Assembly: GCA_020465985.1 (NCBI GenBank)
Contig: JAANYP010001768.1
Coordinates: 615,247 to 679,246, forward strand
Direction of reading: 5' to 3'
Source: Centrapalus pauciflorus
Taxonomy: Eukaryota; Streptophyta; Magnoliopsida; Asterales; Asteraceae
Length of the DNA stretch: 64,000 nt
Position numbers and translations under genes: made by a program. The stretch's first letter is position 1. Every line of letters begins with the position of its first letter. Under the pieces are notes generated by a model. That model was given only the letters and a program-made list of their open reading frames with translations. It was not told the DNA's origin and ran no database searches. Of this stretch, positions 47,301 to 56,928 are shown piece after piece.

Positions 47301-47694
47301 CGATAGACCGGTGAGTTGGTCTTCCAAAAAACAGAATTGTGTATCCACATCCACAGCTGAGGCTGAGTATGTAGCAGCTGCAAGCTGTTGCTCTCAAGTG
47401 CTGTGGATGAGAACACAATTACGTGATTATGGGTTCTCACTCACCAATATCCCTATTTACTGTGATTCTCGAAGTGCAATTGCCATCTCTTGCAATCCCG
47501 TGCAGCACTCTCGAACAAAACACATAGATATCAGGTATCATTTTATTAAAGATCACGTTGAAAAGGGAACCATTGAGTTGTATTTTGTTGGCACGGAATA
47601 CCAACTTGCGGATATATTTACTAAAGCTTTAGACGAACCTCGTTTTCAGTTTTTAGTATCTCATATCGGCATGTTGAATCCACCTTCCAATTAA
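44281..47694 (+). CDS. copia Pol (protease, integrase, RT, RNase H) of SIRE-like element 2
   Basis: An intact frame of 1137 codons from the first ATG. If the upstream intron is used, coding begins at 44332. Protease DSG is at residues 25-27 (YMDSGCSKHMTG); the GAG-pre-integrase zinc H/C motif at about 153-193; integrase catalytic D219, D282 and E318 are present; RT has YVDD at 822-825; the RNase H end carries DRKSTSGG, STAEAEY and the C-terminal QLADIFTKAL. This is the usual Ty1/copia order PR-IN-RT-RH. Pol copies the element RNA into DNA and inserts it. No stop or shift was found, so the enzyme could be active, though Gag is interrupted. Confidence 0.95.
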   Translation: MSLNTYSFHYMNLCVFQAMSIWYMDSGCSKHMTGRRELLSNVVEQYCGTVKFGNNHQAQIKGYGDLVLNNLVIKDVDYVEGLSHNLFSIGQLCDKGLEVTFRAKNCSVKNIDGKEILTGSRKSNLYTIDVSKLVVKDNICLLSKASSKDSWLWHRRLSHLNFDNINKLAAKQLVKGLPELRYEKDHLCGACEKGKMKRSSHKPKPEPSTKRVLELLHMDLCGPMRTQSINGKRYVLVIVDDYSRYTWVRFLRSKDETAQEIIDFIKSVETQQQLSVQSIRSDNGTEFKNSVVEGFLRSKGIQHQYSAARTPQQNGIVERRNRTLVEAARTMLTYSKLPPFLWAEAVSTACYTQNRSIIHKRFNKTPYQLFLNKVPFIKYLRVFGCRCYVLNDRDNLGKFNEKADEAIFIGYSSNSKAYRAFNTRTRTVNESVHVTFDELAELAPEVDQSGPRITQMPGDSSNNPISFSSSDLVNLFDPFYVEFFGPNASVSNVVNNVGNPSSSTAPQSFSTPSSSTYPHPSTSSTDTSAVESTPVIPSHIIPTILPSPEHSEIEPEPVVPSFETIDHESSSIPILTTEVPSRAPLPHEIKWTRSHPSEQIIGDLTTGVQTRRAFANECLYTSFLSMIEPARVDEALTDPDWIVAMQEELNQFEQLRVWRLVPKPKDRTIIGTKWIFKNKRDENGIVIRNKARLVAKGYRQQEGIDYDETFAPVARIEAIRIFLAYAAHKDFKVYQMDVKTAFLNGELNEEVYVEQPQGFVDAHKPDHVYVLDKALYGLKQAPRAWYDSLSNFLISAGFYKGVVDTTLFTKREGPHIMLVQIYVDDIIFGSTDSNFCKDFSALMESRFEMSMMGEMNFFLGLQVKQLEDGIFVNQSKYTLDILKKYKLDSCTSIATPMASNCKLDTDPSGKSVDNTTYRGMIGSLLYLTASRPDIVFSTCLCARFQADPKESHLTAVKRIFRYLKGTPELGLWYPKGTDFDLTAFSDADFAGCRVDRKSTSGGIQFLGDRPVSWSSKKQNCVSTSTAEAEYVAAASCCSQVLWMRTQLRDYGFSLTNIPIYCDSRSAIAISCNPVQHSRTKHIDIRYHFIKDHVEKGTIELYFVGTEYQLADIFTKALDEPRFQFLVSHIGMLNPPSN

Positions 47695-47984
47695 ATATCA
47701 GATATTGTCTTAAATAATTCTATTTCAATCTATCATGATTGAAATTCCTTTATTTTAGAAAAATATCTGTTATTTAAATTTAAGGACTGTGGCACAAAAT
47801 TGAAACTCAATATTTCCTTATCTGCGCATATTTTTATAATTAATGATCCTGATAAATTGCTGTGTGAATTGTTCATCACGGAGTGGGATGCAAACAATAT
47901 CCAGGTTTGTCTGTGTTTGTAAGGCTAAAAAGGGTTGTCGTGACTTAAATCTGGAAAAGAAACGGAAAAGAACCGGTATTCATT

Positions 47985-48005
47985 TGAGGGGGAGTAGATT
48001 GTTAG
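47985..48005 (+). promoter_or_regulatory. internal polypurine tract followed by LTR-start-like TGTTAGG
   Basis: TTGAGGGGGAGTAGAT then TGTTAG, placed after pol and 5 kb before the true 3' polypurine tract. It resembles the normal PPT/LTR junction at 53066-53084. Matching tracts lie at 55699 and 5889. Confidence 0.6.
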
Positions 48006-48404
48006 GATTTTAAATTTTATAATTCTGTGTTTCTCTTTATTTCTTTTGTAGTTAAATTTTAAATTTTAGGTTGGTCTTAATTTTTAATTTAATCTTAAGT
48101 TTTCATTTAATAGGTTAGAAAATCACAAAAAGATTTTATCTTTCAAATTTATCAAAAAGCCAAAAAGATTTTAGTTTACTTCATTTCATTTTATTTTGAT
48201 TTCGGAAAATGAAAGAAAATACCAAAAATATTCTATTTTGAAGTCTCATAGAAAATCTCAAAAAGATGCAATACAAATTGGGCCAAAATTTCTTTTTAAT
48301 TTTGTTAAAAGTCCATGTAATTTAATTTTGTGTGTGTGTTGAGTCAAAACCGGCGGCCCATATACATGATTAAGCGCGGATCCTCTTGACCCGTACCCGA
48401 CCCG

Positions 48405-48594
48405 CGCGGATTTATATAGGGGTGGTCAAATGGTCAATTTCTTCATCTTCAAGATATTTCCATCTTTCTTTCTTCTTTCTTCTCCTTCCCTCCCATCGAC
48501 ACCACCGCCCCAAACCACCATTGTTACCACTTCAAGCTTTTGGAACATCATAATCTTTCGTTTTTCTTGCATTTTCCTTCTTCGGCACTACCAG
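48405..48594 (+). promoter_or_regulatory. possible internal promoter and leader exon for the third ORF
   Basis: A GC-rich block (GACCCGCGCGG) is followed by TTTATATAGG (TATA-like, about 48411) and a TC-rich leader of plant 5'-UTR type, ending CTACCAG|GTAACA at 48594. The same order is seen at 56700-56928 in element 3. Confidence 0.55.
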
Positions 48595-49355
48595 GTAACA
48601 TATTTCCTTCTTTATTTTAGTTTTTAACTTCGTATATTGCTTGTTTAATTTTCAAAACTTTTATAGTTTTTATTTTCGGTTTTTATACATTTAGGGTACT
48701 GAAATGTGTTATTTTTCTTTAGCTGTAGTTAGATAAAATGTTGAGTAACTTGTTTTAGACTAGGATCTGAAATTTCATGCATTTTTGTTAACATTTAACT
48801 GTTCACGTTTATTTTTGCATGAACATTAACTGCACTCATGCAGTTTCGGATGTCCGAATTCGGACCACCACCCGAATTCGGATGTCCGACTTAGACTAAC
48901 TTCAAAAATTTTCAAAAGTACAAACCCAAATTCGGACCACTGTTGATCCGAATTCGGGTCACTGTTGATCCGAATTCGGACCATCAAAGCAGGGTCAAAA
49001 TCTTCAAAACTTGAATATAGTCTAAGTCTATTCACCTCTGTTCATCCGAATTCGGATGATATCCGAATTCGGTTCCCATCCGAATTCTGGGTACCATCCG
49101 AAGTCAGGACTTATCCATATCATTTCATGCATTCACATAAGTCATCATCCGAATTCGGATCATGTTCCATGAACCATCCGACTTCAGACCACTTTCATTC
49201 ATTCCATTCACATTTCGGACCATAATCCGAACTCGGTTCCTGTTTTCAACTCATCCGAATTCGGTGACACTGTTCATCCGAATTCGGACCATCCGAAATC
49301 CACACTTAGGATTTTTTTTATTTTTCATTTTTTCCATTTCTGCTTTTTCATAAAA

Positions 49356-49392
<37 letters not shown>

Positions 49393-49623
49393 CCATCCAA
49401 GTGCACCATTGATTAGAGTTAGGATCAGTGTTTGAGTGAAACGGTCTTATCTAACATCGGTCTCTTAACGATTGACTTTGGACTTTGTTAGTAGAATTTT
49501 ATTCTACTAATAAAGACCCGATGATAAACAGATCAGACAATTTCTATTTCACACTCATCTAGACTTCACATCAATGCTTTATCATATCGAGTCTTATGAT
49601 TCTAACTGTGTTGCACTTTGCAG
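48595..49623 (+). other. predicted leader intron of the third ORF, with CCGAATTCGG array
   Basis: CAG|GTAACAT at the left and TTTGCAG at the right (49621-49623), 1029 bp, ending four bases before the ATG at 49628. It holds the palindrome array at 48839-49305 and a short (AT)n at 49360-49390. Element 3 has an equivalent intron of 997 bp. Confidence 0.6.
48839..49305. repeat. CCGAATTCGG-type array in the third-ORF leader intron
   Basis: Many CATCCGAATTCGGA units in under 500 bp; a second array in the same element as 40010-40510. Confidence 0.9.
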
Positions 49624-49627
49624 GAAA

Positions 49628-52600
49628 ATGGACCCCACAATCGTTCTTACCATTCCCCATCCGCCAATCCCGAATAATAACGCTCAGTTACCCGAAGAAG
49701 CCATCTTGCCGAGCGCCGAGTTTGTCGAGTTTATCCCCCATAACTGGCAACTCGACGTCTCTATCCTTCCAAAAGAATCCCAAACCCTAGCATTTGACAT
49801 TCTCACCCGCCATCCCATATATTATGCCCTTTCCACAGCCATCGCCGTTCCCCAGATTTACCTACAACAATTCTGGAACAGGCTACAATTCTTAACCGAC
49901 CCCGAACCTCACTTCACCTCCACCATTGACTGCGTTCCAGTCAAAGTCACAACCACAGCCATTCGTCACATCCTTCGTTTTCCCATCCAAGACTACATTC
50001 CCTCCATTGACTCGTTCGATCCAAACCCATCCGTCTCAGAAGCCCTTTCTGAAATTCAAAACCTAGGGTATGACGGATCCCTAACCAAACCATCCGACTT
50101 TCGCACCAAGAACCTTCAGTCCCACTGGAGAATTCTCTTCGATGTACTCAACAAGTGCCTGACAGCCAAACATTCTGGTCATGACTCAGCATCGGCCCAG
50201 GTTTTAGCCATGTTCGCTGGCTTTGCCTACGACCGACACGTGGACTATGCGGCTTTTATCTTTGAAGAATTAAGAAGAGTCCACGTGGAAAGGAGCACGA
50301 AGAAAGGACGCAAGTATGTCCCCTATCAACGATTCCTTCAGCTCATCATACAATACGCCATGGATCAGGACGAAGACATTCATGAGCGTCCAGAAGCTGA
50401 TGTCTATCCAACCGTCGCTATCCAGAAACTGACTTTGCCAAAAGGGGCACCAACGGTACAGGTAATGAAGATTCCATTATCAACTCTGACAAGGTCGAGG
50501 GGTACAGATCGGGTAAGGGACTATATGAGAGAAAATTATCCGGATGAGTCTCAGTCTGAATCGACTGAGACTAACCAGTCCGACGGTGAGCAACATGAAA
50601 GTGAGAACGAGGGAGAAAGGATGGAAGTACAACAATCACTGGGTCATGGTGAGAGGGAGGCTGAGAGTGTAAGGGAGGGAGCCGTAGGTGAGACGGCAGA
50701 GACGGCGGATTCTGAACGAACCGTCTCTGTTGTAAGGCCGAGGGATACGCAATCTGAGGGTGAACCAAGCCCTATCAGCCGGACACCACTTCATAAGACC
50801 GTTAGTCCAGCGGTCGCCACATCCCCAACCATCCACTTGGTTTCCCCTCAAAGGGAAACCACTTCATTACACGGGGATCTTCCACATACGCCATCGCCCT
50901 CTCATTCGGAGAGTGGCGGTGTTGAAAGAGGTCACACTCCTCCCCACGTGACCGAACTTCCTTCGCCCACGATTCCATCCCCACAAACAGACACCGTGCA
51001 CGATGCTTTTGTGGCATCCCCAAGAGCTGCCTCCGTGGCAGCTCCCGAAACTTCCAGATCTGAGCATCCCGTAGTGGAGCCAGAGATGACGGAAGGAAGA
51101 CCGGGAGTGGCTCAATCTACGCCGTCCACTTCCGGCCATCTCCCCATCAATTTGGAGATGTTAACGGCAGCCTTGCGTGCTGCCGGCGTTATCACCCGGG
51201 CTGACCTTGACGCCCAAAGGGAGGCGGCCGAGGAACGACATACCGCCCTTCTTTCTCTTATAAAGGGTAAGGGTGTCGCCTCCGAAGCCGGCCCCTCACA
51301 AGGATCCCACTCAGTCCAACTACAAATGGCGGAGCTCTCTGACAAACTGGACGCACTCAATCGCCTAATCCTTCAGGTCCAGGAGCAGCTAAATTCCAGG
51401 ATGGATCGCCTCGAGTCGGCAGTTATTGATCTCCAATGCCGCGCTCAGGCCGAAACCCTCAAAAGAAAACATGACGACCAGGACGACCCTGATCGTCATG
51501 AGGGGGAGAAGCGCAGAAAAGTACAATTTGAGGAGCCCATGCTGGGTTCAGGGGGAGCAGAGACCGCCGAGGGGTCTGAATTTCAGGGGTCGGGGGAAAA
51601 GTCACAGGAAGCTCAGGAGTTCATGCTGATTGAAGTCGAGCCGATGGTCGAGGGTCCAGCTCCACTGGATCCAATGACAGCCATGGTAGAATTTGAGGAG
51701 CCACACGAGAAGGTTGAAATCATATTAGTTTCTGATTCAGATTCTGATACCGAGGACAACCAACCACTTTTAACTCCTAAGCCTGAACCTGACTCTCCAA
51801 CCAAAAAATCCTCATCCTCTTCCTTCGATTTCCTGAATTCACCACCCAGAGCCCAACAGGAAGACATACTCTCATCCATCCAAGCTCCCCCATCACTAAA
51901 AGAATCCCACATTACAGTCAGCCCACCTAGATCCCCAAGCCCTCCACCAGTCCAACAAACCCAACGCTCAGGTCCCTCCCAAACAAAAAGGGTTGACTGC
52001 TTCGATGAAACTCCCGAGGGTCCTGGAGTCCACAGAAAAGACGACCTATTCTGGGTAGACCACTACACGAAAGGAAAAGTTCACACACTGCCGCAGAGCG
52101 AAAAAGATCAAATGCGTCAAGAACGGCGGGGGACTATCATAAAGCTTCTTGAAGCTAAAAAGGACGAAATCGAAGAACCCCCCGTTCAAGGCCTGAAAGA
52201 ATTCCTGCAGAACTTTCCCCCGGAGCAATTTCAGAATCCATATCTAGAAGAAAGATTCAAGATGGTATTCAGAAAGAAACCTGGAGCCTTCAGCAGACGT
52301 CTACTCATGGAACTTACAAATGTCTCCAAAGCTGAACAGGCCGAATACTACCAATTGATGCTCCGGGAACAAAGGTCTAAGGTGTCAAAGTCAAAGATTA
52401 AAAAACTCAAATCAATTACCATGTGCAAAAGAGCCAAAGTATTCTATCCCTCCTATCAAGTGGAAAGAGAAGATGGTACGGGAGATGACATCTTTGAGTA
52501 TGACCTTGACTACATAAGAGCGGATGACGTTGAGTTCCTTCACAACAGTCTGAAAAATCGAATCAGAAAACGTCTATCCCACATGACAGCTGTAGGTGCC

Positions 52601-53062
52601 TTAGTTCGAAGCATGAATCGCCGATCGATCATAATGTGCTTAAGAGATTTTCAGATGGCGATCGAGAGTGCTATGGTTAAGGTGGGCCTACGAGCACCAG
52701 AACAAGATAGTTTTCTTTTAGCCCACCACCCGGCCTACAGAGTTATACTTAAAGGAGATCCGGGTGTTATTTTTGTGAACCACAAGGGCTACAAAAGGTA
52801 TATGCGCTTTGAGGATCTACCTTGCTATTCCGATGGTACACTTCGACTGGTTCGAGCTGCTCTCACAAAGAAAGTACAAGATTATGATGCTCAACCAGAT
52901 CCTGAACAGAGATGCTCACCTACGGAGATACAAAATACACTCAGCGGCATAGACTACCTGAACGAGCGGCTACATACAAGACAAGTAACCAGACGTTTCG
53001 ATGTCATACTTGGTCTTCGTGAATCAACAGATCATGCGCGAGTTCCAGGACCTCCTAAGTGA
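49628..53062 (+). CDS. third ORF in env-like position of SIRE-like element 2, intact
   Basis: An open frame of 1144 codons. An ATG 18 codons upstream (49574) is in frame, but I prefer 49628: it follows an AG acceptor, and the homologue in element 3 starts at the same residue (MDP). Residues 1-260 form a conserved domain with IYLQQFWN at 77-84, AIRHILRFP and a YVPYQRFLQLII motif. The middle (about 300-520) is acidic and Ser/Pro/Glu-rich, then a heptad-rich coiled coil (about 560-600) followed by a basic LKRKHDD segment. A conserved Lys/Arg-rich C-terminal domain ends about residue 1140. No signal peptide or membrane helix is visible, so a membrane envelope role is not supported. Function unknown; perhaps structural or nuclear. 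Confidence 0.85.
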   Translation: MDPTIVLTIPHPPIPNNNAQLPEEAILPSAEFVEFIPHNWQLDVSILPKESQTLAFDILTRHPIYYALSTAIAVPQIYLQQFWNRLQFLTDPEPHFTSTIDCVPVKVTTTAIRHILRFPIQDYIPSIDSFDPNPSVSEALSEIQNLGYDGSLTKPSDFRTKNLQSHWRILFDVLNKCLTAKHSGHDSASAQVLAMFAGFAYDRHVDYAAFIFEELRRVHVERSTKKGRKYVPYQRFLQLIIQYAMDQDEDIHERPEADVYPTVAIQKLTLPKGAPTVQVMKIPLSTLTRSRGTDRVRDYMRENYPDESQSESTETNQSDGEQHESENEGERMEVQQSLGHGEREAESVREGAVGETAETADSERTVSVVRPRDTQSEGEPSPISRTPLHKTVSPAVATSPTIHLVSPQRETTSLHGDLPHTPSPSHSESGGVERGHTPPHVTELPSPTIPSPQTDTVHDAFVASPRAASVAAPETSRSEHPVVEPEMTEGRPGVAQSTPSTSGHLPINLEMLTAALRAAGVITRADLDAQREAAEERHTALLSLIKGKGVASEAGPSQGSHSVQLQMAELSDKLDALNRLILQVQEQLNSRMDRLESAVIDLQCRAQAETLKRKHDDQDDPDRHEGEKRRKVQFEEPMLGSGGAETAEGSEFQGSGEKSQEAQEFMLIEVEPMVEGPAPLDPMTAMVEFEEPHEKVEIILVSDSDSDTEDNQPLLTPKPEPDSPTKKSSSSSFDFLNSPPRAQQEDILSSIQAPPSLKESHITVSPPRSPSPPPVQQTQRSGPSQTKRVDCFDETPEGPGVHRKDDLFWVDHYTKGKVHTLPQSEKDQMRQERRGTIIKLLEAKKDEIEEPPVQGLKEFLQNFPPEQFQNPYLEERFKMVFRKKPGAFSRRLLMELTNVSKAEQAEYYQLMLREQRSKVSKSKIKKLKSITMCKRAKVFYPSYQVEREDGTGDDIFEYDLDYIRADDVEFLHNSLKNRIRKRLSHMTAVGALVRSMNRRSIIMCLRDFQMAIESAMVKVGLRAPEQDSFLLAHHPAYRVILKGDPGVIFVNHKGYKRYMRFEDLPCYSDGTLRLVRAALTKKVQDYDAQPDPEQRCSPTEIQNTLSGIDYLNERLHTRQVTRRFDVILGLRESTDHARVPGPPK

Positions 53063-53065
53063 TCG

Positions 53066-53077
53066 AAAAGGGGGAGA
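53066..53077 (+). promoter_or_regulatory. 3' polypurine tract
   Basis: AAAAGGGGGAGA just before the 3' LTR, the plus-strand priming site. Confidence 0.95.
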
Positions 53078-53078
53078 T

Positions 53079-53433
53079 TGTTAGATTAATTATTTCGATC
53101 CTAGGAGTTATTTTGTAATATTTATTAACATTGTAATGTGTCTTGTATTTATTTCTATGTAATTTCTTTCTTATGTAATAGTGTAGGGGCCATTGTTGCC
53201 AAGTCTTGTAAGTTAATTAAATGAGCCTATAAAGGCTCCTAGGGTTGCTTTTTGAATATACACGGTTGACCTACATTTGAATCTTCTCTTGGAGCCGCCA
53301 CTGTTCTTCCATATTCACCAACATTCATATTGTCTTCTTTCTTATTAAAAACACATTTATTGAGCTTGTTTCTTGATGTGTTTGATGAGAAAAACGTCAA
53401 GGTGCTGAATATATTCGGGAATTCATATTAACA
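53079..53433 (+). repeat. 3' LTR of SIRE-like element 2
   Basis: 355 bp, same length as the 5' LTR with about seven substitutions, giving roughly 2% divergence by eye. Confidence 0.95.
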
Positions 53434-55107
53434 CTCTCTCTAAAAACCCACCATTTCATTTTTTAAAAAATCAGAGATTTGTTGGATTCAAGTGCAAAAA
53501 TTCGGGATTCAAGCGATTTGGAAGGAACTATAGGTATTACAACAAACGTTTTGAGGTAAGACTCACACAAAACTTGCAATTTTAGTGATTATTGGTTCGG
53601 TTTTTATAACAACCGATTTCTAAGATTTATGATGCAAATGTTGTTGCATGTTCTATATTGCTATGGAAATGTTAAAATCGAAGGTTAATAATGTGGTGTA
53701 CCAAGTTTCAGAATCAGATTCAATGTCTAAGTATGATTTTGAAAGATTAGTGTGTGTTTTAGTGTGTGTGTTCTTCGAACTTGTAGAAAAATGGACACAA
53801 ATGTGAAATTTTTGGTACATTAAGGCATCTTATAAGTTGATATAGTACATTTAAGTTCATATTTACAATTTTAGATACAAAAACATGCAAAAATGGTCCA
53901 AATATAATTTCTGGAAAATATTGGAAATTACTAAGTATGAACTCGGACTGATGATCCATCCGAATTTGGGTCCCTTCTAATTCGGACCTGTACCCCAATT
54001 CGGATCATATACAATTCGGCTCCTGCCTGATTCGGACCCTTCCAATTTCGGATCACACACATTACGGACCAAAGACCCAATCCGGACCACCCCATTTCGG
54101 ATTACCCCCTAATTCGGACCACCTGCATTTCGGACCATCCGAATACGGATGTGGTCCGAAATTAAACCCAATAACACTTAATTTTCAGAATTTAAGTTTT
54201 AAGCAATTACTGACATTAGTTCACTATTACACTTACTTTACAGATCATTGTGGTGTTATCAAAACACACGTTGATTCTGAGACAAATTACACAATACCAA
54301 TCAGTGTGAGTAATAGATTATCATTCAAACATTTATTGTCTTTGCATTCACTTTTACAATTCAATGGCATGTTCACATTGTTCTTTAGATCAATTGGCAC
54401 TCTTGATTGATTTGTTGTTATGATGCACACTCGTACTTGACATGTAACACACATGTAGCCAGCGTTCATTTGAAAGTGCATCTATTTACATCATGCTTGC
54501 ACTGCATGATCATTACTTCACAATCTGATGCGACCTGGACTGGGGCTGACAACAGGCCACTGTCGGGGACTGATCATCCCACTCGTTATCCTGGTCAGGT
54601 TCGGCACATCCCCGATTAGCATTTGAACTGCCAACCCCATGTTCGCACTGCATGGTTTTTCACATACTACGAGGCTTGCACTGCCTGTACACAGATACAT
54701 TGGGGCTTATACTGCCCATGGTTACGCAATGCTTGTAAAGAAATATTTGTTGTTTGTATATCTGTTATCTCACTAAGCAATTAGCTTACTGTTGACTCAC
54801 CATGTTTTCAGGCAAAGGCAAAAGTGTAGCAGGACCTTCTACTTAAGCATATCAATTCAATATCCCGGAGACTTAGAAGCTATTGGTACACAGATATTGT
54901 AGCTTTGGGCTGAGATTTATGACTTGTAAAACAATTATGATGTTGTAATAGTTAGACTTAATCACTGTAGACATGTACTTTCATTGCTTTAGTGTGGAAC
55001 TGCTTAAATCTATTTTTAAGTATTCAATTTCAATTATCATGTTAAACATTGGGTTGTTTGTTGATCCTGGTGATTCAATTATACCATCTAAAAAACGAGG
55101 TCGTCAC
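53434..55107 (+). mobile_element. partial gypsy LTR, related to that of the young element
   Basis: Starts inside a CTCTCTCT stretch and ends GAGGTCGTCACA, parallel to the (CT)n and GAGGGTCTCACA of the 16194 LTR. Shared order: TTGAG|GTAAG (53556), a TTCGGACC/CCGAAT array (53938-54165), TTTTCAGGCAAAGGCAAA (54806) and the CTTTGGG block. The left part is missing. Sequence is clearly diverged from the young element. Confidence 0.7.
53938..54165. repeat. CCGAATTCGG-type array in the partial gypsy LTR
   Basis: More than ten diverged ATTCGGACC / CATCCGAA units. Confidence 0.85.
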
Positions 55108-55515
55108 ATCATGTAACAGAACAGCGTAGGCAGGCTGTGCAGTTACAGTTTTCCACTTTGTCTTCGACTTGTAAACTGATCTTGTAGCCAAAAACAATAC
55201 ATGAGGACTTGGAAACACATTCCATAAAGTGTTTAGCCTGTTCACAAAGAACATGTTCTATTCACAAAGAACAGAACACTTAGAATCTGTCCAAGCTACT
55301 CAACAAAACAGAGCAGCGTAAACAGTTTATGTGCAGCCTGTTCAGCAGACAGAACAGCTTGGACAATCTGCCTTTGTTCCAACAAATGCAACAGGGTAAA
55401 CAGCTTTGGGCTGATATTGCAAATCAATTTTCAGGTTTCAATAAGGCATAAATAGGCCTTAAATTATACCTTCAAGTGCATCAAACAGGTTTGATTAAAA
55501 ATCTCCCCCTGAGAT
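55108..55515 (-). mobile_element. inverted LTR-like scrap
   Basis: On the minus strand CTCAGGGGGAGATT (near 55513-55500) looks like a polypurine tract, followed by a CCTATTTATGCC TATA-like word and a set of CTGTTC / GAACAG inverted words. The TG start of an LTR is not clear. Best seen as a decayed, inverted copia 3' end. Confidence 0.35.
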
Positions 55516-55698
55516 GTAGAGCAGGTTTGACTGAGGCCTTTTTGTGCCTAACAATGTACAATTTTAATAATTAATGATCCTTAAAACTTGTTATATGAAT
55601 TGTTCTTAATTGAGTGGGACGCTAATTTATCTTGGTTTGTCTGTATCTCAGAGGTTTAAAAGGTTCGAGAGTATAAAATGAAAAAGATACGTGTTTAA

Positions 55699-55710
55699 TT
55701 GAGGGGGAGT
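55699..55710 (+). promoter_or_regulatory. internal polypurine tract of element 3
   Basis: TTGAGGGGGAGT, matching 47985-47995 of element 2, with TGTTAG a few bases on at 55722. Confidence 0.6.
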
Positions 55711-55849
55711 ATCTTTCAGGATGTTAGTTTAAGTATCCTTCGTTTTTTAATTTTCTAAAGTCAGAAAAATACAAAAAGATTTTTACCTTTTAATATATCA
55801 AAAAGTCAAAATTATTTATTTTATTTTATATTATTTTTGTCTTGTAGGG

Positions 55850-55985
55850 ATGGGATTCATTCACTTGCATTCCTGCTAGCACTACAAAAAGCTCCGGTCT
55901 TCACGCCCCTACTACTGCTGTGCAGCCTTTCCTCGGGTTCGTAGAGTCGGGTTTCCCGTTTACCCACAACGGAGGAGCCGCCTAA
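55850..55985. other. GC-rich insertion of unknown origin
   Basis: About 135 bp containing CTCCGGTCTTCACGCCCC and CGGAGGAGCCGCC within AT-rich sequence; element 2 lacks it at the corresponding place. No frame or repeat identified. Confidence 0.4.
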
Positions 55986-56046
55986 GTTTTAAGAAAATCA
56001 CAAAAAAAAAAAATTACTTTACGTTAAAATTAGTTAATTAAATTAA

Positions 56047-56570
56047 GGTGTTATTTATTTTTTAAGAGGTTAAATGTCTGAAGTCTAAAAACCACATCTG
56101 AAATTAAGAGGTGGTCTTAAGATCTGAAATCTGAAATTAAGAGGTGGTTTTAAGATTGTTTGTTTCATAATATGAAACATCTGAAAAATATTACTTTAAA
56201 ATTAATCTGATTAATTATATATTATAATTGATTTATTTATAAAAATAAAATAAACTTATAATAATTAATATGACAAATATTTTTAAATTAGAATTAACTG
56301 AACTTATATTTTAATCAACACCTCAAAAAAAGATAATTAAAATTATAATAATTAATATAACAAATAGTTTTAGGGTTTGTAAACTAAAAATAAAAAAAGA
56401 AACCTCTTAATTTTTTTTCAGACCCAAACATTCCTCTTAAAATTAAGAGGTAAATTCAGAGGTTTGAACCTCTTAACTCTGAAACTAAACAAACAGTCTT
56501 AATTAATTCTAGATCTGAAATTTAGACTTCAGACCCTTTTAAGAGGGTCTTAATGAAAAACAAACAAGGC
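56047..56570. mobile_element. MITE H2, PIF/Harbinger-like, relative of H1
   Basis: TIRs GGTGTTATTTATTTTTTAAG and, inverted, GCCTTGTTTGTTTTTCATTAAG, next to TTA/TAA on both sides. The interior repeats GAGGTGGTCTTAAGA-like words. It lies inside element 3. Confidence 0.65.
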
Positions 56571-56699
56571 TTAAGTTTAAATTTGTTTTCATAGAAAAAT
56601 CAAAAATACAAAAATATTTTTTTAATTGGGCTTATTTAGTAATTTTAGAGTTTTGGTTCAATTCATTTAAGCCCATTTTAATTCACTTGAAAACCGGAT

Positions 56700-56928
56700 G
56701 GCCCGTCTTCTGTGGAAAACGCACGGATCGTAGTCGGACCCGACCCGACCAGCCTATTTAAATAGGCGGGATTTCAGGTTTCTTCTCCACTAAGATATTA
56801 CTTTTCTTCTTCTTCTCGCACAAACCGACGACCTCCACCGCCATATCCACCACATTTGAAGCTTTCAAACTCCAAAATCAACTGTTTTTCTCACTTTTTC
56901 TTGCCTTTTCGTGTTTCTGCACACTCAG
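56700..56928 (+). promoter_or_regulatory. possible promoter and leader exon for the third ORF of element 3
   Basis: GACCCGACCCGACC block, then CCTATTTAAATAGGC (TATA-like, about 56751), a TC-rich leader and CACTCAG|GTAACA at 56928. Same arrangement as 48405-48594. Confidence 0.55.

Larger units (their letters stand above)
39221..53433 (+). mobile_element. SIRE-like Ty1/copia element 2, nearly complete
   Basis: 14.2 kb with 355-bp LTRs, primer site, gag (one stop), intact pol, an intact third ORF and a clean polypurine tract. LTRs differ at about seven positions. The flanks (GATAA on the left, CTCTC on the right) show no TSD. Confidence 0.95.

Noticed and set aside
48430..48627. 65-codon frame before the third-ORF leader intron
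   Set aside because: It reads through the predicted donor into the intron; more likely untranslated leader.
49574..49627. Upstream ATG of the third ORF of element 2
   Set aside because: It lies before the AG acceptor, and the homologue in element 3 starts at the second ATG, so it is probably intronic.
55513..55526. A forward-strand gene start after the partial gypsy LTR
   Set aside because: Only an inverted polypurine-like tract was found, with no frame or promoter support.
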